DNA from: Pseudonocardia sp. MH-G8
Lineage (GTDB): Bacteria > Actinomycetota > Actinomycetes > Mycobacteriales > Pseudonocardiaceae
NCBI RefSeq assembly: GCF_002262885.1
Contig: NZ_NKYF01000022.1
Coordinates: 93,913-157,912 of the forward strand
DNA: 64,000 nucleotides
Direction of reading: 5' to 3'
The translations under genes were made by a program, and so were the position numbers. The notes beneath the pieces are model-generated. The model saw nothing but the letters and a program-made list of their open reading frames with translations, ran no database searches and had not been told where the DNA came from. Shown one piece after another: positions 1-7,545 of this stretch (within the stretch, counting starts at the first letter, position 1; the number at the start of each line of letters is the position of its first letter).

Positions 1-376
1 GCCCGTCGTGCGGGGAGAAGATCCGGGAGACGCCGCGGGAGTGCAGCAGCTCGATCTCCCGCGGCACGATCACACCGCCGCCCCCGCCGTAGACCTTGAT
101 GTGCCCGGCGCCGCGCTCGCGCAGCAGCTCCACGAGGTAGGAGAAGTACTCGACGTGCCCGCCCTGGTAGGAGCTGATCGCGACGCCCTGCGCGTCCTCC
201 TGGATCGCGGCGGCCACCACCTCGTCCACCGAGCGGTTGTGGCCCAGGTGTACGACCTCGGCCCCCTGGCGCTGCAGGATGCGCCGCATGATGTTGATGG
301 CCGCGTCGTGGCCGTCGAACAGGCTGGCGGCGGTCACGAAGCGCACCGGGTGCTCCGGTACGTGCAGCTCTGCCAT
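1..376 (-). CDS. icmF: Fused isobutyryl-CoA mutase IcmF, N-terminal fragment (cut by window edge)
   Basis: The first 125 residues are present; the rest lies beyond the left edge. They form the B12-binding domain that opens fused isobutyryl-CoA mutases. The stretch has the cobalamin-ligand motif DGHDAA (D21, H23), then HLGHNRS, SSYQGGHVEYF and a GGGGGVI loop near residue 105. These are typical of IcmF, in which the small B12 subunit, a MeaB-like G-protein domain and the large mutase subunit are fused. The enzyme interconverts isobutyryl-CoA and n-butyryl-CoA with adenosylcobalamin. The ATG at 376 is preceded by an AGAGGA-type ribosome site. A stand-alone methylmalonyl-CoA mutase is less likely because the B12 domain is N-terminal here. 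Confidence 0.9.
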   Translation of the reverse strand, partial: MAELHVPEHPVRFVTAASLFDGHDAAINIMRRILQRQGAEVVHLGHNRSVDEVVAAAIQEDAQGVAISSYQGGHVEYFSYLVELLRERGAGHIKVYGGGGGVIVPREIELLHSRGVSRIFSPHDG

Positions 377-478
377 GACGTCGTCCTCTCGCCCGGGTAC
401 CCAATTTAGTTTGGCTTCCGAGTATCGGACGTGCAAGTACAACGGCGCGTGACGCGTGCGACTGCACACGGAGCGTGA

Positions 479-1126
479 TCAGGACGGGAGCGCGGTGACG
501 CGGGCCGCGGCGGCGTCGAGCAGCCCCAGCTCCGCGGGGGTCATCGTGGGGTCGGCCCCGCGCCGGGCGACGGCCCGCTCCAGCATCCGCAGCGGCCGCC
601 CGCCCGCGGCCGGGAGGAACGCCGCGAGCATCGCCTCCGCCACGGTGGCGAACGCGTGCGCAGGATTGACGGCGACCTGGGCGAGGATCACCGCGGAGAG
701 CGCCACATCGAGGTCGGCCGGCCCGTCGGCCGCGTTGGTCCAGTCGATCAGCACCGGCCCGCGGTCGGTGAGCACGACGTTCTCGGGGTGCAGGTCGAGG
801 TGCAGCACCCGCTCGTCCGGGTGCCCCGAGCGCGCGGGGAGCGCGTGCAGGCGGGTGTGCAGGTCGGCGAGCACGCGGCCCGCCTCGGCGGCGTCGTGCC
901 CGTGCGCGGACACGGCCTCGCGCAGGATCGGCCCGTCCAGCCGCTCCATCACGAGGTCGGGGCCGGTCGCGCTGTGGACCGCGGGTGCGGGGAAGCCGAG
1001 GGCGTGGACGTACGCCATCGTCGCCGCTTCCCGGGTGACGTCCCCGCCGTCGCGGTAGCGCCGCAGCACCCGGCGTCCGTCGAGCGCGTAGACGTCGGCC
1101 GTCCGGCCGGACCCGAGGAGGTTCAG
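479..1126 (-). CDS. Aminoglycoside/choline-type phosphotransferase family protein
   Basis: About 215 residues of a kinase-like small-molecule phosphotransferase. Visible parts are a glycine-rich nucleotide loop GSGRTADVYAL at the N-terminus, the catalytic loop HLDLHPENVVL (HxDxxxxN) and the metal-binding IDWTNA. The substrate cannot be told. The start is uncertain. No ATG, GTG or TTG lies just upstream in frame, and the first codon that fits the fold is a CTG at 1126 that overlaps the stop of the preceding small membrane-protein gene (CTGA). Translation may therefore be coupled to that gene. A longer frame back to 1378 exists, but its extra residues look like out-of-frame read-through of the membrane protein gene. 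Confidence 0.75.
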   Translation of the reverse strand: MNLLGSGRTADVYALDGRRVLRRYRDGGDVTREAATMAYVHALGFPAPAVHSATGPDLVMERLDGPILREAVSAHGHDAAEAGRVLADLHTRLHALPARSGHPDERVLHLDLHPENVVLTDRGPVLIDWTNAADGPADLDVALSAVILAQVAVNPAHAFATVAEAMLAAFLPAAGGRPLRMLERAVARRGADPTMTPAELGLLDAAAARVTALPS

Positions 1127-1398
1127 GCGGCGCGTCCGACCGGGGGCATCTCCACCGTGGGCATCTCCACCGTCGGGTGGTCGTCGAACGCCCTGGGAGG
1201 ACCGGGACGGGGGCGGCGCAGCCTGCGCGTCACCACGGGGAGGACGAATCCGAGTGTCACGAGCATCACGCCGGAGGCCGCGATGCCCACTGCCGCGGCG
1301 TCCGGAGCGACCATGACCAGCACGAATGCCACCCCGGGCCACCACAGGAGGGCGCGGACCGGGGCCGGGACGGACCATTCCCGTTTGTCAGGCGCCAT
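1123..1398 (-). CDS. Small membrane protein, 91 aa
   Basis: Hypothetical protein with two hydrophobic segments (about residues 17-35 and 36-57), a basic stretch RRLRRPRPG after the second, and a repeated TVEMPTVEMP tail. This suggests a two-helix inner-membrane hairpin with a cytoplasmic C-terminus. It overlaps the phosphotransferase gene downstream by four bases and is probably co-transcribed with it. No family was recognised. Confidence 0.6.
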   Translation of the reverse strand: MAPDKREWSVPAPVRALLWWPGVAFVLVMVAPDAAAVGIAASGVMLVTLGFVLPVVTRRLRRPRPGPPRAFDDHPTVEMPTVEMPPVGRAA

Positions 1399-1471
1399 AT
1401 GCGTTTTCTACCCGGTCCGATCTACGGCCATGCGGCCACCCCCGATCACCCGAAGGGGCTAGCGTCACGCT

Positions 1472-2224
1472 ATGGACGTCTTCGACGCGCTCGTCGAGCA
1501 GAACCACCAGCTGGGTGAGGTCCTGCGGGCGGCGGATCCCGCGACCCCCGTCCCGACCTGCCCCGGATGGACCCTGCGGAAGCTCCTCACCCACGTGGGG
1601 CGCGAGGACCGGTGGGCGGCGATGATCGTCCGGGAGCGGGCGGACGCCCGGGTCGACGTGCGGTCGGTTCCCGACGGGAAGCCGCCTGCGGAGATCGACG
1701 CTGCTGTGACGTGGCTCACCGATGGCGCGGCGCTGCTGCTCGAGACGGTCGCCACCACCGGGCCCGACGTCCCCGTCTGGACGTTCACCGGTCCGAAGCC
1801 CGCGTCCTGGTGGGTGCGGCGGCGGCTGCACGAGGCGGTGGTGCACCGGGCCGACGCCGCGATCGCGCTGGACGAGCCCTACGAGGTCGACGCCGCGCTT
1901 GCCGCTGACGGCCTGTCGGAGTGGCTGGACCTGCTGGCCGCCCGCTCGACGCCGGACGGCGGCGCCGCGCTCCCCGACGGCGCCACGGTGCACCTGCACA
2001 CCACCGACGACGGGCTCGGCGCGGCCGGTGAGTGGCTGGTGCGCGGCGAGGCCGGCCGCGTCGTCTGGGAGCACGGGCACGGGAAGGGGGCTGCGGCGGT
2101 GCGGGGGAGTGCTGCGGCGCTCCTGCAGGCGGTGCTGCGGCGCATCCCGGCCGACGACCCGCGCATCGAGGTGCTCGGCGACGACGGTGTGTGGCGCACG
2201 TGGCTGGAACGCACGCCCTTCTGA
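1472..2224 (+). CDS. Mycothiol-dependent maleylpyruvate isomerase-family (DinB-like) protein
   Basis: 250 aa, with the four-helix DinB/MDMPI N-terminal fold and a C-terminal SCP2-like domain (VHLHTTDDGLG near residue 170). The metal triad expected for MDMPI is visible as His41 (LTHVGR), Glu121 and His125 (LHEAVVHRADA). The opening PTCPGWTLRKLL is typical of the actinobacterial group. Members use zinc and probably mycothiol as cosubstrate; the true substrate of most is unknown. The gene stands alone, divergent from the small membrane-protein gene across 73 bp. Confidence 0.85.
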   Translation: MDVFDALVEQNHQLGEVLRAADPATPVPTCPGWTLRKLLTHVGREDRWAAMIVRERADARVDVRSVPDGKPPAEIDAAVTWLTDGAALLLETVATTGPDVPVWTFTGPKPASWWVRRRLHEAVVHRADAAIALDEPYEVDAALAADGLSEWLDLLAARSTPDGGAALPDGATVHLHTTDDGLGAAGEWLVRGEAGRVVWEHGHGKGAAAVRGSAAALLQAVLRRIPADDPRIEVLGDDGVWRTWLERTPF

Positions 2225-2361
2225 TCCCGCGGTGTGCCCGACGGCGGTGATCCGCGGCCGGCCCGTCCGCGAGACGTGCGTGAGCGCGGCCGCGAGGGCT
2301 CTGACGTGCGACTCGCACCCTGCACCGTGATCAGAGCCGGTGGGCGCAGGTGGTCGACGCG

Positions 2362-2883
2362 CTACCGGAGGTCGTCGCTCACCAGGTCCATCAGCAGGCA
2401 GTCGTGCCACGCGCCGTCGGTCGACCGTTCGTAGCGGCGCAGGATGCCGACCGGCTCGAACCCGGCGCGGGTGCAGCTGCGGATCGCCCGCTCGTTGTGC
2501 GCCGCCGGGTCGATGGTGACGCGGTGGTGGCCGCGGGCGGTGAACAGGTACCGGGCCATCGCCCGCAGCGCGTCGCAGCCCAGGCCCTGCCCCTGGGCGT
2601 CGGGGTGCAGCGCGAGGTCGAGCGCGGCGTGGCGGTGGTCGGGGTCGGTCTCCTCGCGGTAGATGATCAGCCCGACGACCTCGCCGGCCAGCTCGATGGC
2701 GTAGCCGTGCGGGCCGAGCAGCTCGCGGCGCACGCGTTCGAGGTCGTAGCCGCCCCACCAGGGCGCGATCTGGGGGTGGCGCAGGACCTCGAGGAACTCC
2801 GGCACGTGGGCCGATGTGGTGGGCCGCAGCACGACGGTCTGGCCCGCGATCGCGAACGGTGGCTCGATGGTGGTGGCAGTCAT
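2362..2883 (-). CDS. GNAT acetyltransferase, aminoglycoside 6'-N-acetyltransferase-like
   Basis: 173 aa. The GNAT acetyl-CoA motif A is seen as LHPDAQGQGLGCDAL (about residues 100-115) and motif B as NERAIRSCTRAGFEPVG. The EVLRHPQIAPWWGGYD start resembles the AAC(6')/RimJ-like branch, but substrate cannot be inferred. I chose the ATG at 2883 because GAGGG lies nine bases upstream; ATGs at 2892 and 2904 are alternatives. The gene follows the PhoD gene by 29 bp on the same strand and may share its transcript. Confidence 0.8.
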   Translation of the reverse strand: MTATTIEPPFAIAGQTVVLRPTTSAHVPEFLEVLRHPQIAPWWGGYDLERVRRELLGPHGYAIELAGEVVGLIIYREETDPDHRHAALDLALHPDAQGQGLGCDALRAMARYLFTARGHHRVTIDPAAHNERAIRSCTRAGFEPVGILRRYERSTDGAWHDCLLMDLVSDDLR

Positions 2884-2912
2884 GGCCGTCATCCCTCGTG
2901 TCATCCCGAGTG

Positions 2913-4526
2913 TTATCCGGTGAGATCGAGTCGGGCCCGCTCCACGAGCGCCGCCGACGAGCGCGGCTGCTCGAACACCACCTCGGCACGCCGGCCCGTG
3001 ACGTCGAGGGTGGCGATGGTGTTGCCGAACACCGGGCCCTTCAGCCGCTCCCAGGACAGCGGCTTGGGCGGGGCCCCCACGCGCAGCGACCACCGTTCGG
3101 CGAGCCGGCGGGCGATGCGCGACCAGCCCAGCCGGAAGCCGGGCTGGACGAACCAGTGGATCCGGTTGTGCACGGGGGAGCAGGTGAGCTGGTGCACCTT
3201 GGCCGGTGGGTCGCCGGGCAGGTCGGCCCGGGCCACGTAGCTGTGGTGCACGTCGCCGGAGAGCACGCTGACGGTGGCGACCCCGCTCTCGGCGGCCCGC
3301 CCGATCATCGCGGTGAGGCGGTCGAACGACGCGCGGAACGCCGCCCAGTGCTCCAGGTCAGCGGCCTGCCGGAGGCTCTCCCCGAGCCGGCCGCGCCAGC
3401 CGGGCCGCGCCGCGGCGATCTCGTTGACCGTCTCGAGGTCTCCGATGGCGTGCGGCAGCAGCCACGGGATCGAGGTGCCGATCAGGAGGTGGTCGACGGG
3501 GCCGGGCGCGGTGGCCTGCTCCTCGATCCAGGAGAACTCCGAATCGCCCAGCATGAGGTGCCGGCCGTCCTCGAGGATGCGCCCGTTCCGCGAGTCGATC
3601 ATGATGAGGCGGCTGGTGCCGAGGTCCCAGCGGTAGCTGAACCGCACGCCCTTCGCGCCGTCGGTCTCGGCGTCGGCGCGGTCGGCGAGCTCGACGAGCA
3701 GCGGCCAGGTGTCCCCGTCGTGGTCGAGGATCTTGCGGTAGTCGGCGTCGGAGGCCAGGTGCTCGGGCGCCAGGTTCCCGATGTGCTGGTACACCCAGTA
3801 CGAGGCGAGCGCCGAGCGGATCCGCTCGCGCCACCACGGCGTGCTCTGCATCTCGTGCCGCCACGCGGCGGAGGTGTTCCAGTCGTCGCGCACGTCGTGG
3901 TCGTCGAAGATCATCGCGGTGGGCACCGTGGACATCAGCCAGCGGATCTCCGGATCGCTCCAGGAATCGCAGTACAGCCCGACGTACTCGTCGAAGCCGA
4001 CGATCTCGTCGTCCGGCCAGTCCGGGTGCCGGTCGCCCCGACCGGCGATCCGGCGGCGGTTCCGCGGCGTGAGCTCGTCGGCGTACACTTGGTCGCCGAG
4101 CAGCAGCAGGGCGTCGGGCCACTCGTCGTGCGGCAGGGTGGCCATGCGCGCCGCGTACGCGTCGAGCGCGTCGATCCCGAGCTGCGCCGTCAGCTTCGGG
4201 TCGGCCACCTTCGAGTAGCGGCAGGAGCCGAAGATGATCCGCTGCCGCTCTTCGGGGGCCCGCCGGCGCGTGGAGATGACGCTGGGCGGGAACGGGTACG
4301 AGGGCGGCGGCCAGACCCGCTCGCCGTCGATCTCCACCTCGTAGGGCACCCGGCTGCCCGGCTCCAGACCGGTGACCGGGACGAGCGCGTAGTGGTGCCC
4401 GGCCACCTCGAACGTGCGCGCGCTGCACCCGAGCACCGAGACGGTGGCCGCGTGCGCGGTCTGGACCCAGACCGAGGCGGTCGTCTCGCCGACGTGGCGC
4501 AGGACCGGGCCGAGAGCGAGGGACAC
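2913..4526 (-). CDS. PhoD-like alkaline phosphatase/phosphodiesterase
   Basis: 537 aa. N-terminal fibronectin-like domain (residues about 5-85) followed by the PhoD metallophosphatase domain. Metal and active-site motifs are GSCRYSKV, LLLGDQVYADE, DDHDVRDDWN and LSGDVHHSYVA near the C-terminal third. There is no signal peptide or Tat twin-arginine, unlike secreted Bacillus PhoD, so this copy is probably cytoplasmic. The family cleaves phosphodiesters and phosphomonoesters with Fe/Ca. The substrate here is unknown. Confidence 0.88.
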   Translation of the reverse strand: MSLALGPVLRHVGETTASVWVQTAHAATVSVLGCSARTFEVAGHHYALVPVTGLEPGSRVPYEVEIDGERVWPPPSYPFPPSVISTRRRAPEERQRIIFGSCRYSKVADPKLTAQLGIDALDAYAARMATLPHDEWPDALLLLGDQVYADELTPRNRRRIAGRGDRHPDWPDDEIVGFDEYVGLYCDSWSDPEIRWLMSTVPTAMIFDDHDVRDDWNTSAAWRHEMQSTPWWRERIRSALASYWVYQHIGNLAPEHLASDADYRKILDHDGDTWPLLVELADRADAETDGAKGVRFSYRWDLGTSRLIMIDSRNGRILEDGRHLMLGDSEFSWIEEQATAPGPVDHLLIGTSIPWLLPHAIGDLETVNEIAAARPGWRGRLGESLRQAADLEHWAAFRASFDRLTAMIGRAAESGVATVSVLSGDVHHSYVARADLPGDPPAKVHQLTCSPVHNRIHWFVQPGFRLGWSRIARRLAERWSLRVGAPPKPLSWERLKGPVFGNTIATLDVTGRRAEVVFEQPRSSAALVERARLDLTG

Positions 4527-4610
4527 CTCACCACCCTAGTGAGTGATGGCGCCGCGCGAGTGGCCCCGGCGGATCGGGGAGGGGCGATCGCGACACACGT
4601 GCGCCGACCG

Positions 4611-4660
4611 CCCGACTCGCGAGCAAATCGGGAGCTCGCCCCGCACCTGCGCGAGTCGGG
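4611..4660. terminator. Inverted repeat, probable terminator after the ROK kinase gene
   Basis: Perfect 11-bp arms CCCGACTCGCG (4611-4621) and CGCGAGTCGGG (4650-4660) enclose 28 nt, between the stop of the ROK gene and the start of the PhoD gene, both on the minus strand. No T-run follows. The core CGACTCGCG recurs twice at 63549-63578, so it may instead be a dispersed repeat. Confidence 0.45.
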
Positions 4661-4696
4661 GTCCCGGGGGACGTGTCGCTCGCCGAGGCGCCGGTG

Positions 4697-5641
4697 TCAG
4701 GCGTGGTCGAGGGCGAGGAGGGCCGCGCCGATCTTGCCGGCGTCGCCGCCGAACGTCGCCGGGACCACCGGCGGGATGCCGCGCGCGGTCGGTGCGTAGG
4801 CGTACTCCCGGGCGGCGACGCGGGCGGGCGCGAGCAGCAGCTCGCCGGTCTCCACGAGCCCTCCGCCGACGACCACGGCGTCGACCTCGAAGATGTTGGC
4901 CAGCGAGGCGATGCCGACCCCGAGCCAGCGCCCGAGCCGCGCGAAGACGGCCTTCGCCGTCTCGTCGCCCTGCTGCACCGCCGTGACGACCGTGTGCCCG
5001 CTGACCTCACCGTCCTGGGCGCCGAGCCGGGCGATCAGCCCGTCCGGGTCGTCGTCGGCCGCTTCGCGACCCATGCGCGTCAGCGCGGTGCCCGACGCGT
5101 AGGCCTCGAAGCAGCCGTGGTTGCCGCAGCCGCAGCGCGGGCCGTCCGGGTTGAGGATGATGTGGCCCAGCTCGGAGGCGAGCCCGGTGGGGCCGCGGTA
5201 GATGTTGCCGTCCATCACGAGCCCGCCGCCGATCCCGGTGCCCACGGTGATCAGCACCATGTTCGGGTAGGGCTCGCCGAGGCGGGCTTCGGCCAGGGCG
5301 GCCACGTTGGCGTCGTTGTCAACCGTGACGGGCAGCTCGGTGACCTTCTCCAGCTGCTCGCGCACCGGCCAGTCCCGGTAGGAGTTGTTCGGCGCCCACA
5401 GCATCTTGCCGCCCGGCCACTCGACGATGCCTGCGGCGCCCACCCCGATCGTGACGACGTCGTGCTCGGCACGCAGCCGCTCGATCATGGACACCAGCAC
5501 CGCGGTGACCGGTTCCGCGTCGGAATCCTCCGGTGTCGGCTCGACGAGCTCGGCCACCACGGTGCCGCGCTCGTCGACCACGGCGCCCGCGATCTTGGTG
5601 CCGCCGATGTCGAGCCCGATGGCCAGCCTGGTGGTCGTCAC
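4697..5641 (-). CDS. glk: ROK-family glucokinase
   Basis: 314 aa. N-terminal phosphate loop LDIGGTK (D11-K16), second phosphate motif GVGAAGIVEWPGG, and the ROK zinc signature CGCGNHGCFE near residue 165 preceded by ELGHIILNPDGP. Length and motifs match actinobacterial GlkA (about 315 aa), which phosphorylates glucose with ATP and can take part in glucose repression. It has no N-terminal helix-turn-helix, so it is not a ROK repressor. Start is the GTG at 5641. The gene is divergent from the DoxX-like gene across 70 bp. Confidence 0.85.
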   Translation of the reverse strand: MTTTRLAIGLDIGGTKIAGAVVDERGTVVAELVEPTPEDSDAEPVTAVLVSMIERLRAEHDVVTIGVGAAGIVEWPGGKMLWAPNNSYRDWPVREQLEKVTELPVTVDNDANVAALAEARLGEPYPNMVLITVGTGIGGGLVMDGNIYRGPTGLASELGHIILNPDGPRCGCGNHGCFEAYASGTALTRMGREAADDDPDGLIARLGAQDGEVSGHTVVTAVQQGDETAKAVFARLGRWLGVGIASLANIFEVDAVVVGGGLVETGELLLAPARVAAREYAYAPTARGIPPVVPATFGGDAGKIGAALLALDHA

Positions 5642-5711
5642 ACAGGCATGATGGCACCCCCGATTGATCGATACAGCGTTTGGTCGGCCGCGAGGTGGGA
5701 ATGCGCACGAC

Positions 5712-6707
5712 ATGCTCCTTCGACGAGTCGCCCGACCGATGCTCGCGGCCCTGTTCATCCAGGGCGGCATCAACGCCATGAAAGCGCCCGAGGGCCACGC
5801 TGCCGCGGCGAAGCCGGTGTTCGACGCGATGGCACCTGCCGTCGACCGCGCGGTGGAGATGGCCCCGATAGGGCAGCGTCCCGACGACGAGATGCTGATC
5901 AAGATCGACGCGGGCGTCAAGATCGCGGCCGGCACCCTGCTGGCGTTCGGGAAGTACCCCCGCCTCGCCGCCACCGCGCTGGCCGCCACGCTCGTTCCGA
6001 CCACGCTCGCAGGGCACCGGTTCTGGGAGGAGACCGACCCGCAGCGCAAGCAGGAGCAGCAGATCCACTTCATGAAGAACGTCGGCCTGCTCGGCGGCCT
6101 GCTGATCGCCGCGGCCGACACCGAGGGCAAGCCCTCGCTCGGCTGGCGCGGACGCAAGGCGGCCAAGCTGGCCGCGGCGGCCACGGCAGCCCAGGCCGGC
6201 GCGATCTCCGGCACGGCCTCGGACGTGACCGGCCGGGTCTCCGGCGCGGTGCACGACGTCGGGGGCAAGGTCACCGGCTCGGCGCACGACGCGGGGGGCG
6301 CCGCCGCCGGCCTCGCCGCGGGCCTCGCCGGGATCGCTCCCGCCGCCGCCTCCTCGCGGGCGTCGCGCCGCCGCGCGGACCTCTCGTCACGCGCGGGCGA
6401 GATCTCCGCCGACTGGTCCCGCCGCGCCGCCAAGGCCCAGCACAAGGCCGAGAAGCGCGCGGCCAAGCTGCAGCAGGCCACCGAGAAGCGTGGTGCCGAG
6501 ATGCAGGCGCGGGCTGCGAAGCGCAGCGCGGAGCTGCAGAAGCACACCGCGAAGCGCCTGGAGAAGGCGGCGCCGCTGCGCGACCAGGCCGGCAAGCTCG
6601 GCCACGACGTCGCCGCCCGTGCCGCCGCCGTCAGCCACGAGGTGGCGCACCAGGCCGAGGGCCTGGCCAAAGACGCGCGCAAGCGCGCCCACGCGCTGAG
6701 CCACTGA
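5712..6707 (+). CDS. DoxX-family membrane protein with long Ala/Lys-rich C-terminal coiled coil
   Basis: 331 aa. Residues 1-140 have the DoxX pattern: short hydrophobic segments with LFIQGGINAMK at the start, GTLLAFGKYPRLAATALA, and a hydrophobic LLGGLLIAA near residue 130. From about residue 150 the protein turns into an Ala/Lys/Arg-rich helix full of KAQHKAEKRAAKLQ-like heptads, predicted to be a cytoplasmic coiled coil. Such tails are seen in some actinobacterial DoxX proteins; their role is unknown. The ATG at 5712 is preceded by GAGGTGGGA; an upstream ATG at 5664 is closer to the divergent gene and lacks such a site. Confidence 0.8.
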   Translation: MLLRRVARPMLAALFIQGGINAMKAPEGHAAAAKPVFDAMAPAVDRAVEMAPIGQRPDDEMLIKIDAGVKIAAGTLLAFGKYPRLAATALAATLVPTTLAGHRFWEETDPQRKQEQQIHFMKNVGLLGGLLIAAADTEGKPSLGWRGRKAAKLAAAATAAQAGAISGTASDVTGRVSGAVHDVGGKVTGSAHDAGGAAAGLAAGLAGIAPAAASSRASRRRADLSSRAGEISADWSRRAAKAQHKAEKRAAKLQQATEKRGAEMQARAAKRSAELQKHTAKRLEKAAPLRDQAGKLGHDVAARAAAVSHEVAHQAEGLAKDARKRAHALSH

Positions 6708-6713
6708 CCCCAC

Positions 6714-6758
6714 GACACCCGGCCCGGCACCGCAACTGCGGTGCCGGGCCGGGGTGTC
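6714..6758. terminator. Strong bidirectional terminator between convergent genes
   Basis: Arms 6714-6734 and 6737-6758 pair over about 21 bp with one bulged base, built around GGCCCGGCACCGCA/TGCGGTGCCGGGCC. It sits exactly between the ends of the DoxX-like gene and the VOC gene and overlaps the VOC stop codon. Confidence 0.85.
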
Positions 6759-7119
6759 AGAGTTGCTGGGTGAGGTTGACCGCGTTGCCGTCCGGGTCCT
6801 TCAGGTGCACGACCCGCTGCCCCCACGGCATGTCCGTCGGCGGCCCCTCCACCCGCCCCGCGAGCGCCTCGACCCGCCCGAGCAGGCCGTCCACGTCCGC
6901 GACGTCCACGCTGATCAGCATCCGCTGCCCCGCGCCCGGCTCGACCCCGGTGTCGTTCACGAGCGCGAGGTCGGAGTCGCCGATCCGGAGACCGACGAAG
7001 AACGCCGGCCCGTCCTGCGGGAACCGCTCGGTCTCCTTCGCGTCGAGCAGCTCGGCGTAGAAGCGCAGCAGGCGTGGCAGGTCGGCCGTGATGATCATCG
7101 GCTGCACGGTGCTCGGCAT
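6757..7119 (-). CDS. VOC-superfamily (glyoxalase/bleomycin-resistance-like) protein
   Basis: 120 aa, one VOC unit of two beta-alpha-beta-beta-beta modules: LPRLLRFYAELLDAKE at the N-terminus and VVHLKDPDGNAVNLTQQL at the C-terminus, the latter bearing the usual DPDGN turn. Likely a metal-dependent or binding protein acting as a dimer; substrate unknown. The ATG at 7119 follows AGGGAGATCC, a clear ribosome site. It is convergent with the DoxX-like gene and ends inside the shared terminator. Confidence 0.8.
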   Translation of the reverse strand: MPSTVQPMIITADLPRLLRFYAELLDAKETERFPQDGPAFFVGLRIGDSDLALVNDTGVEPGAGQRMLISVDVADVDGLLGRVEALAGRVEGPPTDMPWGQRVVHLKDPDGNAVNLTQQL

Positions 7120-7545
7120 GGATCTCCCTACGGTCGCGGGGCAGCGGACACCGCCCCTCCCGGTGGGTTGACCGGCGGCGACGGCAGAACTCATCGCGCG
7201 CCGTGCGCTCGGCTGCTTCCAGCGCAAGATCGCCGGTTGAGTGCACCTATTGCCAGTGGCACAGCGATGAGTGCACTCGAATGGCGATCATGCCGGTGCA
7301 CCGCCGCGCTGCGCGCTCGACTCGTTCGTATGCCGCAACGCTGCCTCGCCGTACGGAGCAATGCGAGCGGAATCCCGAGTCGGCCCTCGTGGATCGGGTA
7401 GCCGAGCCTCGCCCGGCAGGCGCCCGGGAAACGAATCCCCCACCGAGATCACGCGGCGCGCTCGCCGCGGCATCACAGGTCGCGTGGTGCGGCCTCGTCG
7501 TCCGCGAGGCACCACCCGGGAGCGACTGAGAAGGAGTCACGTGTC
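7120..7545. other. 426-bp intergenic region carrying one 62-bp repeat copy
   Basis: No credible gene. Short open frames here lack ribosome sites and codon bias. It contains the left copy of the 62-bp palindromic repeat (7228-7289), and near its right end the AAGGAG site (about 7529) that serves the acidic repeat gene. Confidence 0.6.
7228..7289. repeat. 62-bp palindromic repeat, left copy
   Basis: Bounded by GATCGCC (7228) and GGCGATC (ending 7289), with internal TGAGTGCAC twice in direct orientation and a central TGCCAGTGGCA hairpin. A second copy of identical length lies at 10544-10605, about 53 of 62 positions identical by eye. The mismatches include two- and one-base changes but no gaps. 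This is the form of an interspersed intergenic repeat or a small non-autonomous element. Confidence 0.8.

Noticed and set aside
1127..1378. N-terminal extension of the phosphotransferase
   Set aside because: The extra residues are Arg/Gly/Pro-rich out-of-frame readings of the small membrane-protein gene, which has better coding character.
2814..4799. Long plus-strand open frame opposite the PhoD gene
   Set aside because: A GC-rich antisense shadow; the minus strand carries recognisable PhoD motifs throughout.
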